Notes under the pieces: model-generated
What the model was told of the DNA's origin: nothing
Databases searched by the model: none
Seen by the model: only the letters and a program-made list of their open reading frames with translations
In this document: positions 6,608 to 13,010 of the stretch, in pieces
Layout of the letters: each line of letters opens with the position of its first letter
How positions within the stretch are numbered: the first letter of the stretch is position 1
Assembly: GCA_002316835.1 (NCBI GenBank)
Contig: DCEG01000055.1
Span: 6,100-21,054, forward strand
Direction: 5' to 3'
DNA: 14,955 nucleotides
DNA from: Bacteroidales bacterium UBA1035
GTDB lineage: Bacteria > Bacteroidota > Bacteroidia > Bacteroidales > Dysgonomonadaceae
Translations under genes and position numbers: made by a program

Positions 6608-6652
6608 ATGGACAAACTTAAATCAATAGAAATCATACGAAATGAAAATTGA
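6608..6652 (+). CDS. Possible 14-residue leader ORF overlapping DUF4180
   Basis: ATG at 6608 opens a 14-codon frame (MDKLKSIEIIRNEN) that stops with TGA at 6650-6652, overlapping the DUF4180 start at 6642 by 11 nt in another frame. Such an overlap could couple translation. It may equally be chance or the remnant of an earlier gene. There is no independent evidence of translation. Confidence 0.2.
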   Translation: MDKLKSIEIIRNEN

Positions 6653-7001
6653 AACTCACAATATCAACGATAAAAAAATAGCTGAAATTATTTCGGACGA
6701 AATAATTTTAAGGACTACCGAAGATGGAATAGATCTATTAGGTAACCTATACTACCAAGGGTTTGACAAAATAATTATTCATGAAAAAAACATTATTCCC
6801 GACTTTTTTGACTTAAAAACTAAAATTGCAGGAGATATTCTCCAAAAGTTCACGCAATATCAAATGCCTTTGATAATTGTTGGGGATTTTTCAAAATTTA
6901 ATAGTAAAAGTTTGAACGACTTCATTTTTGAAAGTAACAAAGGCACGCAAGTCAATTTTGTTAACTCGCGATCGGAAGCAATAAAAGTTTTAACAAATTG
7001 A
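6642..7001 (+). CDS. DUF4180 domain protein
   Basis: A 119-residue soluble protein with the DUF4180 pattern: MKIETH start, TTEDGIDLLGNLYYQGFDKIIIHEKNI (25-51, family hallmark DxxDLLGNLYYQG), PDFFDLKTKIAGDILQKF (53-70), IIVGDFS (78-84), SLNDFIFESNKG (90-101) and VNFV (104-107). The alternation of strands and helices and the I-I-H-E-K-N turn resemble a STAS/SpoIIAA-like fold; this is inference. Function is unknown. The length is that of a whole single-domain member, so it appears intact. It lies just after the long inverted repeat in the AT-rich accessory stretch. There is no clear partner gene. Confidence 0.88.
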   Translation: MKIETHNINDKKIAEIISDEIILRTTEDGIDLLGNLYYQGFDKIIIHEKNIIPDFFDLKTKIAGDILQKFTQYQMPLIIVGDFSKFNSKSLNDFIFESNKGTQVNFVNSRSEAIKVLTN

Positions 7002-7075
7002 ATAAGCAGCACACAGTAAAAGTTGTAATTTAAATATTTACACATAGATAAAAGAATAACTGATAAATAATTTTT

Positions 7076-8848
7076 ATGAAAATTTTAAAGAATAATCTGA
7101 TACTTTTTCTTTTCCTGCTCTCTTTACTTTACAGCTGTAAAGACGATGTACCGCAAGACTCTTCAAAGGAATTTTTGAGTTTTGTGATCGAAGCACAATA
7201 TAATTCAATAATACTGGAAAAAGACATTGTAGGAAAAATTGAAAACAATACCATTACACTCGCTTTTTCCGATAATATTGCTCTCGATAGAATAACTGCT
7301 ACGTTTACTTTCAAAGGAAAAGAAGTACAAATATCGGGTACGAAACAAATTTCGGGTTTCACATCCAACAATTTCAACAATCCGATTATCTATACTATTA
7401 TTGCTGAAGATCATACAGAGATTAGTTATAAGGTAATAATTGAACGGCACGACGAGGGATTAACTTTCTCTTCATTTTCTTTTACAAAAGGCATCAATCC
7501 ATTCCTTAAAAAAGACTATACATGTACTGTTACTAATGAAAAAATTGAAAGTAGAATACCTTCCTCTTCAAAATCTTTAATTGCTACATTTGAAACAAAA
7601 GCAAAAGGAATACTTATTAATGGAGTTCCGCAAGTAAGTGAAATAACACTTAATGATTTTTCAAAACCGGTTACGTATACATTAGTTTCGGAATCCGGGT
7701 TCAAAAAAACATATTCCGTTAATATTACGTGGGCTTCAGCTATACCACAAATTACTATCGTAACCGAAAATCAAACTCCCATAACTTCCAAAGATGATTA
7801 CTTAAATGCTAACATAACAATTGAAGGAAATGATTGGGGGGAAAATTACACAGGAACCACAAGAATAAGGGGCAGAGGTAATAGTACTTGGGATATGCCG
7901 AAAAAGCCATATCGTCTGAAGTTAGACGAAAGTGTTCCTCTTTTAGGTTTACAGACAGAAAAAGATTGGGTTCTTTTAGCGAATTATATCGATCCTACAC
8001 TTATGCTAAATGCTGTAGCATTTAAAATAGGGCAACTTTTACAACTTCAACACACGAACAATGCTATTCCCGTTGACCTGACAATAAACAGCAAATACAT
8101 CGGAAACTATATGCTCACGGAACAAGTAGAGTTATCTGCCAGTCGTGTAAATATTGATAAAACAGACGGTGTTTTACTTGAATTAGATTTAAATTACGAT
8201 GAAGCCTTTAAGTTTACTTCAAATCATTATCAACTACCTGTTATGGTAAAAGATCCCGATATTGGATCGGAAAGCCAGTTTCAAAAAATAAAGAGTGATT
8301 TTCAACAGCTTGAGGATTCTGTTAACTCCATATATTTTCCAAATAACGGATATGAAAAGTTGATCGATATTGAATCCGTAGCTAAATATTTTGTTGTGTA
8401 CAACTTAACACACAACATGGAAATAAATCATCCTAAAAGTACATATCTCTATAAAGACAAAATCGGTAAATATTGTATGGGGCCAATATGGGATTTCGAT
8501 TGGGCTTTTGACTACGAAGGAACTTTTGTTCATTTTGGGTCGTCCCAGAATCCTTTATTTAAAAAACTACCTTCTAATTCTACCGGCTATTATTTCTTTT
8601 CCAGATTTTTAAATGATCCTAAGTTTGTTGCATTATACAAACAAACCTGGAGCAACTTTAAAAAAGAAAAAATGAGTTTACTCCTCAATTATATAGATGA
8701 TTATGCTGCATCAATTACCGAATCTCAAAAAAATGATTACGAGGTTTGGAAAAAGGGAACAACTAATTTCCAATATAAAATAGAGACGCTAAAAACCTGG
8801 CTTGAAGGCAGAGTATCGCATATAGAAGCAGAAATGAATAACTTGTAA
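7076..8848 (+). CDS. Surface lipoprotein with CotH kinase-like domain
   Basis: A 590-residue lipoprotein. Residues 1-20 are a signal peptide ending LLYS before Cys21. CKDD (21-24) matches the Lys-(Asp/Glu)2 export signal that sends Bacteroidetes lipoproteins to the cell surface. Two similar Ig-like DUF5018-type repeats follow (about 33-123 and 130-218), each ending in a YTxxxxxxxxxxYxVxI strand. The CotH domain (about 225-480) shows TRIRGRGNSTWDMPKKPYRLKL (262-283), DWVLLANYIDPTLM (297-310), GNYMLTEQVE (343-352), GVLLELD (365-371) and GPIWDFDWAFDY (469-480). CotH proteins of spore coats are atypical protein kinases. In Bacteroidetes they are usually predicted surface proteins of unknown substrate. 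Base composition is markedly AT-rich compared with flanking genes. It has its own terminator downstream. Confidence 0.9.
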   Translation: MKILKNNLILFLFLLSLLYSCKDDVPQDSSKEFLSFVIEAQYNSIILEKDIVGKIENNTITLAFSDNIALDRITATFTFKGKEVQISGTKQISGFTSNNFNNPIIYTIIAEDHTEISYKVIIERHDEGLTFSSFSFTKGINPFLKKDYTCTVTNEKIESRIPSSSKSLIATFETKAKGILINGVPQVSEITLNDFSKPVTYTLVSESGFKKTYSVNITWASAIPQITIVTENQTPITSKDDYLNANITIEGNDWGENYTGTTRIRGRGNSTWDMPKKPYRLKLDESVPLLGLQTEKDWVLLANYIDPTLMLNAVAFKIGQLLQLQHTNNAIPVDLTINSKYIGNYMLTEQVELSASRVNIDKTDGVLLELDLNYDEAFKFTSNHYQLPVMVKDPDIGSESQFQKIKSDFQQLEDSVNSIYFPNNGYEKLIDIESVAKYFVVYNLTHNMEINHPKSTYLYKDKIGKYCMGPIWDFDWAFDYEGTFVHFGSSQNPLFKKLPSNSTGYYFFSRFLNDPKFVALYKQTWSNFKKEKMSLLLNYIDDYAASITESQKNDYEVWKKGTTNFQYKIETLKTWLEGRVSHIEAEMNNL

Positions 8849-8869
8849 AAGAATTGTTACTTCTTACTT

Positions 8870-8899
8870 ATAGCATTTCCAAACAAATCTGCTATTTTT
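8870..8899 (+). terminator. Rho-independent terminator after the CotH gene
   Basis: ATAGCA (8870-8875) pairs with TGCTAT (8890-8895) across a 14-nt loop, followed directly by T residues to 8899. The stem is short (6 bp) and only partly GC, so it is weaker than the terminator at 5808. Its position 22 nt after the stop fits. The rest of the gap to 9077 holds no gene or clear element that I can see. Confidence 0.68.
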
Positions 8900-9077
8900 A
8901 TTGTTAAATAAAAAACGGAGAAGATTTTGAAGTTGTAGTAGTCAAAATCAGTCAAATCTCTTTACTTTTCGAGTGTTTTTTACTGTTAAAGTTGATCGAT
9001 TGCGATGAACTTATTCGGGTGTTATATAATGTTTATCAAACTAAAAATCATTTATTCAATCCCTAATAATTTACTTT

Positions 9078-9722
9078 ATGAACAGAATAATTACCTCAAC
9101 TTTATTTTCTTTATTGTTCTTGGTTTTATCATGCGGAAACGTATCGGCTCAATTTCCTCCTGCCGAGAATGATCTCGACCGAAAAGTAATTGCTTTCCTG
9201 AAAGAACAATCGGGGCAATGGTACGATATGAACGTCCCTGTTTCGGACGGTCGCATTTTGTATGACCTGATCCTGAAAGGTAAGTACAAAAAAGCGGTGG
9301 AAATAGGTACTTCCACAGGGCATTCGGGTGTGTGGATTGCCTGGGCATTGTCGAAAACCGGAGGTAAACTTATTACCATAGAAATCGACAAAAACAGGCA
9401 CGAAGAAGCGCTGGCAAATTTCAAAAAAGCAGGCGTTTCGGAATATATCGATGCCCGGCTGGGCGATGCACACAAACTGGTTCCCGCGCTTAAAGGAACT
9501 TACGATTTTGTGTTCAGTGATGCAGACAAAGACTGGTACAAAAACTATTTCATAGCCATGGAACCAAAACTGGTAAAAGGCGCCTGTTTTACGGCACACA
9601 ATACCAACATGCGCTCCGGCGGCATTCGTGAATTTTTGGAATATGCACAGAATCACAAGGATTTCACTACTACTCAACACCCCGACAGCCGTTCGGGATT
9701 ATCTGTAAGTTATAAGAAATAG
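9078..9722 (+). CDS. Exported class I SAM-dependent O-methyltransferase-like protein
   Basis: A 214-residue protein of the COMT-like O-methyltransferase family (COG4122 type). SAM-binding motif I is VEIGTSTGHSGVW (74-86), acidic ribose contact TIEID (100-104), LGDAH (128-132) and FSDADK (146-151). Unusually it begins with a signal peptide: a hydrophobic run at 8-18 and VSA before Gln25, the expected signal peptidase I site. Cys19 could alternatively be a lipobox Cys (LVLSC). The second metal-binding motif, normally Asp-Asn, reads HNTN (174-177), so the Asp is replaced by His. The family match is secure. Where a periplasmic methyltransferase would find SAM, and what it methylates, is unknown. 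Confidence 0.87.
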   Translation: MNRIITSTLFSLLFLVLSCGNVSAQFPPAENDLDRKVIAFLKEQSGQWYDMNVPVSDGRILYDLILKGKYKKAVEIGTSTGHSGVWIAWALSKTGGKLITIEIDKNRHEEALANFKKAGVSEYIDARLGDAHKLVPALKGTYDFVFSDADKDWYKNYFIAMEPKLVKGACFTAHNTNMRSGGIREFLEYAQNHKDFTTTQHPDSRSGLSVSYKK

Positions 9723-9800
9723 AATTCAGATTTATTGCAAATTATATTTATTCCGAAAGGTGGATAAATTTCACTACCTATCTTACTTCTTTTGCCTTAA

Positions 9801-9838
9801 ATTTCTGTATTTTTGTAAAACGAAAAATATACAGAAAT
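9801..9838. repeat. Inverted repeat spanning the pyrB promoter -7 box
   Basis: ATTTCTGTA (9801-9809) is the exact reverse complement of TACAGAAAT (9830-9838). Inner tracts TTTTT (9810-9814) and AAAAA (9823-9827) extend the symmetry. The -7 box lies within the left half. It may act as an operator or as the base of a leader hairpin. Confidence 0.65.
9808..9815 (+). promoter_or_regulatory. Promoter -7 box for pyrBI
   Basis: TATTTTTG matches TAnnTTTG. Initiation would fall roughly within 9820-9825, giving a leader of about 25 nt before the pyrB ATG at 9849. The TTTG at 9791-9794 is closer (13 nt) than the usual -33 spacing. Confidence 0.6.
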
Positions 9839-9848
9839 CCTCAAGCTT

Positions 9849-10766
9849 ATGAGACCCAAAAGTTTAGTGAATATCAGCGACTACGGCAAAGAAGACATCC
9901 TGCGGATACTGAAAGCAGCCACAGCGTTCAAAGCTAATCCCAATCGCGATCTGTTGCAGGGCAAAGTGTGTGCCACGCTGTTTTTTGAACCCTCCACGCG
10001 TACGCGTTTAAGTTTTGAAACAGCGGTAAACCGGCTTCGCGGAAGGATCGTCGGATTTTCCGATGCGGCCACCAGCAGTTCTACTAAAGGCGAATCGTTG
10101 AAAGATACCATCATGATGGTTGGAAATTACGCCGATCTAATTATTATGCGCCATCATCTGGAAGGATCAGCACGCTATGCATCGGAGATTTCACCAGTGC
10201 CCATTATCAACGCAGGCGATGGTTCCAACCAACACCCATCGCAAACGATGCTCGACCTGTTCACCATCTACGAAACTCAGGGAACGATGGAAAACCTCAC
10301 CATCACCATCGTGGGTGATCTGAAGTACGGTCGTGCCGTACATTCGCTTATTCAGGGATTATCGCACTTTAAACCGTCGTTTAACTTCGTGGCACCCGAA
10401 GAGTTGAGAATCCCGGAAAAGTATAAATTGTTTTGCGACAAGCTGAATATTCCTTACAAAGAATTCACCGATTTTTCTCCCGAATCTATCAATTCTGCCG
10501 ATATTCTGTATATGACCCGCGTTCAGCGCGAGCGCTTTACCGATCTGATGGAATACGAAAAGGTTAAAAACGTATATATCCTGCACAACGATATGCTGGA
10601 CGACTCCAAAGACAATCTGAAAGTACTGCATCCGCTTCCTCGCGTAAAAGAGATCAATCAGGATGTGGACGATAATCCCAAAGCCTACTATTTTCAGCAG
10701 GCAGAAAACGGTGTTTTTACCCGTCAGGCGATTATCTGCGATTTGCTGGATATCAACTCAGATTGA
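9849..10766 (+). CDS. pyrB: Aspartate carbamoyltransferase catalytic subunit
   Basis: Catalyses carbamoyl phosphate plus L-aspartate to N-carbamoylaspartate, the committed step of pyrimidine synthesis. It works as trimers in the PyrB-PyrI holoenzyme. Motifs are intact: carbamoyl-phosphate loop FEPSTRTRLSFE (46-57), the 80s loop with Lys80 and Lys85, HHLEGSARY (102-110), GDGSNQHPSQTMLD (123-136), VGDLKYGRAVHS (155-166), MTRVQRERF (222-230, aspartate domain) and LHPLPRVKEI (260-269). The 305-residue length is standard. It is followed 65 nt later by pyrI, so the two form an operon under the promoter at 9808. Confidence 0.98.
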   Translation: MRPKSLVNISDYGKEDILRILKAATAFKANPNRDLLQGKVCATLFFEPSTRTRLSFETAVNRLRGRIVGFSDAATSSSTKGESLKDTIMMVGNYADLIIMRHHLEGSARYASEISPVPIINAGDGSNQHPSQTMLDLFTIYETQGTMENLTITIVGDLKYGRAVHSLIQGLSHFKPSFNFVAPEELRIPEKYKLFCDKLNIPYKEFTDFSPESINSADILYMTRVQRERFTDLMEYEKVKNVYILHNDMLDDSKDNLKVLHPLPRVKEINQDVDDNPKAYYFQQAENGVFTRQAIICDLLDINSD

Positions 10767-10831
10767 ATTAGATCGATAAGATTGAAAAATATTGAAGAAT
10801 CAGATAATAATTTTCACAACATACCTATAAT

Positions 10832-11284
10832 ATGGGAAAAGAATTACAAGTAGCAGCGCTGGAAAACGGAACGGCAATTGACCATATTCCAACCAAGGCA
10901 CTTTTCAAAGTGGTTACATTGCTTCAACTGCAGAAGCTCGATAACCGGATTACCATCGGAAATAACCTGAAAAGCAGCAAGATGGGTGCAAAAGGAATTA
11001 TTAAAGTTTCCGATAAATTCTTTAAAGAAGACGAAATAAACCGTATTGCCCTGGTTGCTCCGAATGTTAATCTGAACATTATACGAGATTATGAAGTTAT
11101 TGAGAAGAAGAAGGTGACACTTCCCGATGAGATCATCGAAATTGTTAAATGCAATAATCCCAAGTGCATCACCAACAACGAGCCGATGAAAACCCGTTTC
11201 GAAGTGGTGGACAAAGAAAAAGTTGTCTTACAATGTCATTATTGCGAATTGAAAATTAAGAAAGAAGAGATTGTTTTGAAATAA
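10832..11284 (+). CDS. pyrI: Aspartate carbamoyltransferase regulatory subunit
   Basis: The regulatory chain that binds nucleotide effectors and joins the PyrB trimers. The 150-residue length matches the family. The N-terminal allosteric domain (about 8-98) contains GTAIDHIP (13-20) and the segment around Asn44-Lys56. The C-terminal zinc domain has four cysteines, Cys107, Cys112, Cys135 and Cys138 (CNNPKC and CHYC), which hold the structural zinc at the PyrB interface. All four are present, so an allosteric holoenzyme is expected. It is the second gene of the pyrBI operon. A heptamer array starts 6 nt after its stop codon. Confidence 0.97.
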   Translation: MGKELQVAALENGTAIDHIPTKALFKVVTLLQLQKLDNRITIGNNLKSSKMGAKGIIKVSDKFFKEDEINRIALVAPNVNLNIIRDYEVIEKKKVTLPDEIIEIVKCNNPKCITNNEPMKTRFEVVDKEKVVLQCHYCELKIKKEEIVLK

Positions 11285-11290
11285 CGTTTA

Positions 11291-11325
11291 GCGTTTTGCT
11301 ATTAGCCTTTAGCTGTTGGCAGAGA
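11291..11325 (+). repeat. Heptamer array after pyrI
   Basis: Phased units are GCGTTTT (11291), GCTATTA (11298), GCCTTTA (11305), GCTGTTG (11312) and GCAGAGA (11319). The words match those after mazG. The array is an imperfect reverse complement of the one at 11404-11438, which ends the same gap. Confidence 0.8.
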
Positions 11326-11403
11326 AGTGAACTGTTTAATAAGTACTACAAAACGATTAAAATCAATAAAATACTTACTAATTGAATATCAAACCAACGC
11401 AGC

Positions 11404-11438
11404 GCTAAAAGCTAATTGCAAATAGCCAAAAGCCAATT
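11404..11438 (+). repeat. Heptamer array abutting the flavin reductase start codon
   Basis: Five units in exact phase are GCTAAAA (11404), GCTAATT (11411), GCAAATA (11418), GCCAAAA (11425) and GCCAATT (11432). The last ends at 11438, the base before the ATG at 11439. It is the A-rich, reverse-complement form of the words at 11291-11325. Confidence 0.83.
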
Positions 11439-12002
11439 ATGAAACAAAACTGGAAACCGGGAACCCTCATTTATCCGTTGCCGGCGGCAATGATATCTTG
11501 CGGAAGCAATCCCGATGAATACAATATAATCACCGTTAGCTGGTTGGGAACCATTTGTTCCAACCCGCCGATGTGTTATATTTCAGTTCGTTCCGAACGA
11601 CATTCGTATGAAATTATCAAACGAAACATGGAGTTTGTCATCAATCTCACCACCGAAGAACTGGCTCAGGCCACCGACTGGTGTGGAGTACGCTCGGGGA
11701 AAGATTACAATAAATTTCAGGAAATGGGATTAACTCCTGCAAAAGCAACTTTAGTAAGTGCGCCCATCATCCAGGAATCGCCACTTAGTATCGAGTGTCG
11801 CGTAAAGGAAATTATCTCGTTGGGGTCGCACGATATGTTCATTTCCGATGTGGTTAATGTGCAAGCCGATAACAACTATTTCGATCCCGAAACCGGAAGG
11901 TTCGATATGAAAAGTGCTAAACTTCTCGCCTATTCTCATGGCAATTACTATGGGTTAGGCGAACATATCGGCAAGTTTGGATGGAGCGTGAAGAAAAAAT
12001 AA
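11439..12002 (+). CDS. Flavin reductase-like, FMN-binding split-barrel protein
   Basis: A 187-residue protein of the flavin reductase domain family (DIM6/NTAB type). It would bind FMN and reduce it, or use it to reduce a partner substrate. The N-terminal barrel shows the LIYPLPAAMISCG start (10-22), the N-I-I-T-V-SW strand (29-35), SNPPM (41-45) and YISVRSERHSY (47-57) for phosphate and isoalloxazine contacts, then MEFVINL (64-70). The C-terminal half carries the dimer-forming strands and the typical SHGNYYGLGEHIGKFG segment near the end. Length is usual. The exact substrate is unknown. It precedes metA by 51 nt with no visible terminator, so co-transcription is possible; I see no functional link. 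Confidence 0.88.
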   Translation: MKQNWKPGTLIYPLPAAMISCGSNPDEYNIITVSWLGTICSNPPMCYISVRSERHSYEIIKRNMEFVINLTTEELAQATDWCGVRSGKDYNKFQEMGLTPAKATLVSAPIIQESPLSIECRVKEIISLGSHDMFISDVVNVQADNNYFDPETGRFDMKSAKLLAYSHGNYYGLGEHIGKFGWSVKKK

Positions 12003-12003
12003 T

Positions 12004-12021
12004 CCATAATATGCATTATGG
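12004..12021. repeat. Short inverted repeat between flavin reductase and metA
   Basis: CCATAAT (12004-12010) and ATTATGG (12015-12021) are exact reverse complements separated by ATGC. It lies just after the flavin reductase stop and before the heptamer array. There is no T tract, so it is not a convincing terminator. Confidence 0.5.
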
Positions 12022-12024
12022 AAA

Positions 12025-12052
12025 ATCGTAAATCAAAAATTGTAAATTGAAA
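12025..12052 (+). repeat. Heptamer array before metA
   Basis: Four phased units are ATCGTAA (12025), ATCAAAA (12032), ATTGTAA (12039) and ATTGAAA (12046), then T and the ATG at 12054. The words are the reverse complement of those after the dehydrogenase gene at 5770-5804 (GATTTAC type). Confidence 0.78.
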
Positions 12053-12053
12053 T

Positions 12054-12989
12054 ATGCCCGTAAATTTACCAGATAACCTGCCTGCAATAGAGATCCTGAG
12101 CAAGGAACATATATTCGTGATGAGTGATCTGCGTGCATCCACACAGGACATTCGTCCGTTGAAGATTCTTATTCTCAACCTGATGCCACTCAAGATCACC
12201 ACCGAAACCGATCTGATCAGGCTATTATCCAATTCACCGCTTCAGGTAGAAATTGAGTTTTTGGGCTTAAAAACCCATACTCCCAAAAATACGCCCATTG
12301 AGCACTTGCAAACATTTTATAAAACTTTTTCAAAGGTGAAGAACAGCTATTACGACGGTTTTATCGTTACCGGTGCTCCGGTGGAATTGCTTCCGTTTGA
12401 AGAAGTCAGATATTGGAAGGAGTTGACTGAAATTTTCGATTGGGCACGAACGAATGTAACCTCCACTTACTACATCTGCTGGGCAGGGCAAGCAGCCATG
12501 TATCATTTTTACGGCGTTCAGAAACATCCGCTGGATAAGAAAATTTTCGGTGTTTTTCCGCATACTATCAACGATAAATCATTTCCACTTTTCCGTGGAT
12601 TCGACGATGAGTTTTTCGCTCCGCACAGCCGACACACAACCGTTTATGCCGAAGAAATTACCAAACATCCCGAACTGACTATTTTGTCCCAATCGGAAGA
12701 AGCAGGAGTTTATATTGTGACTTCACGCGGCGGGCGGGAAATTTACGTTACCGGACATTCGGAGTATTCACCCATCACGCTCCACAACGAATATACTCGC
12801 GATATGGCAAAGGGACTGGACACGGTTGAACTTCCCAAGAATTATTACAAAGACAACAATCCCAACAATCCGCCCATCGTGAGATGGCGAAGCCATGCAA
12901 ATCTTTTATTTATAAATTGGCTGAATTACTTTGTATATCAGGCAACTCCGTTTAATTTAAACGAGATTAAAGATTTGGGAGATTTATAA
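12054..12989 (+). CDS. metA: Homoserine O-acyltransferase MetA, acetyl-CoA type predicted
   Basis: Activates homoserine in the first committed step of methionine synthesis. The 311-residue length is typical. The numbering coincides with E. coli MetA: Lys47 in LNLMPLK, catalytic Cys142 in ICWAGQA, His235 and Glu237 in GHSEY. Residue 111 is Glu, in GAPVE (108-111). Published work on this family linked Glu111 to acetyl-CoA use and Gly111 (E. coli) to succinyl-CoA. The product is therefore predicted to be O-acetylhomoserine even though most databases would name it succinyltransferase. The start lies directly after a heptamer array. The next gene begins 21 nt after its stop, suggesting co-transcription. 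Confidence 0.95.
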   Translation: MPVNLPDNLPAIEILSKEHIFVMSDLRASTQDIRPLKILILNLMPLKITTETDLIRLLSNSPLQVEIEFLGLKTHTPKNTPIEHLQTFYKTFSKVKNSYYDGFIVTGAPVELLPFEEVRYWKELTEIFDWARTNVTSTYYICWAGQAAMYHFYGVQKHPLDKKIFGVFPHTINDKSFPLFRGFDDEFFAPHSRHTTVYAEEITKHPELTILSQSEEAGVYIVTSRGGREIYVTGHSEYSPITLHNEYTRDMAKGLDTVELPKNYYKDNNPNNPPIVRWRSHANLLFINWLNYFVYQATPFNLNEIKDLGDL

Positions 12990-13010
12990 ATATTCGCTCA
13001 AAAAAGAATT

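Noticed and set aside
9129..9680. 183-residue minus-strand open frame
   Set aside because: It is antisense to the O-methyltransferase gene, which has intact family motifs; the antisense protein shows no domain.
10767..10831. Possible phased repeat of GATTGAA-like words between pyrB and pyrI
   Set aside because: The spacing drifts between 8 and 10 nt and the words do not hold a fixed phase, unlike the other arrays.
12004..12021. Inverted repeat after the flavin reductase gene as a terminator
   Set aside because: The stem is short and AT-rich, and no T tract follows on either strand.
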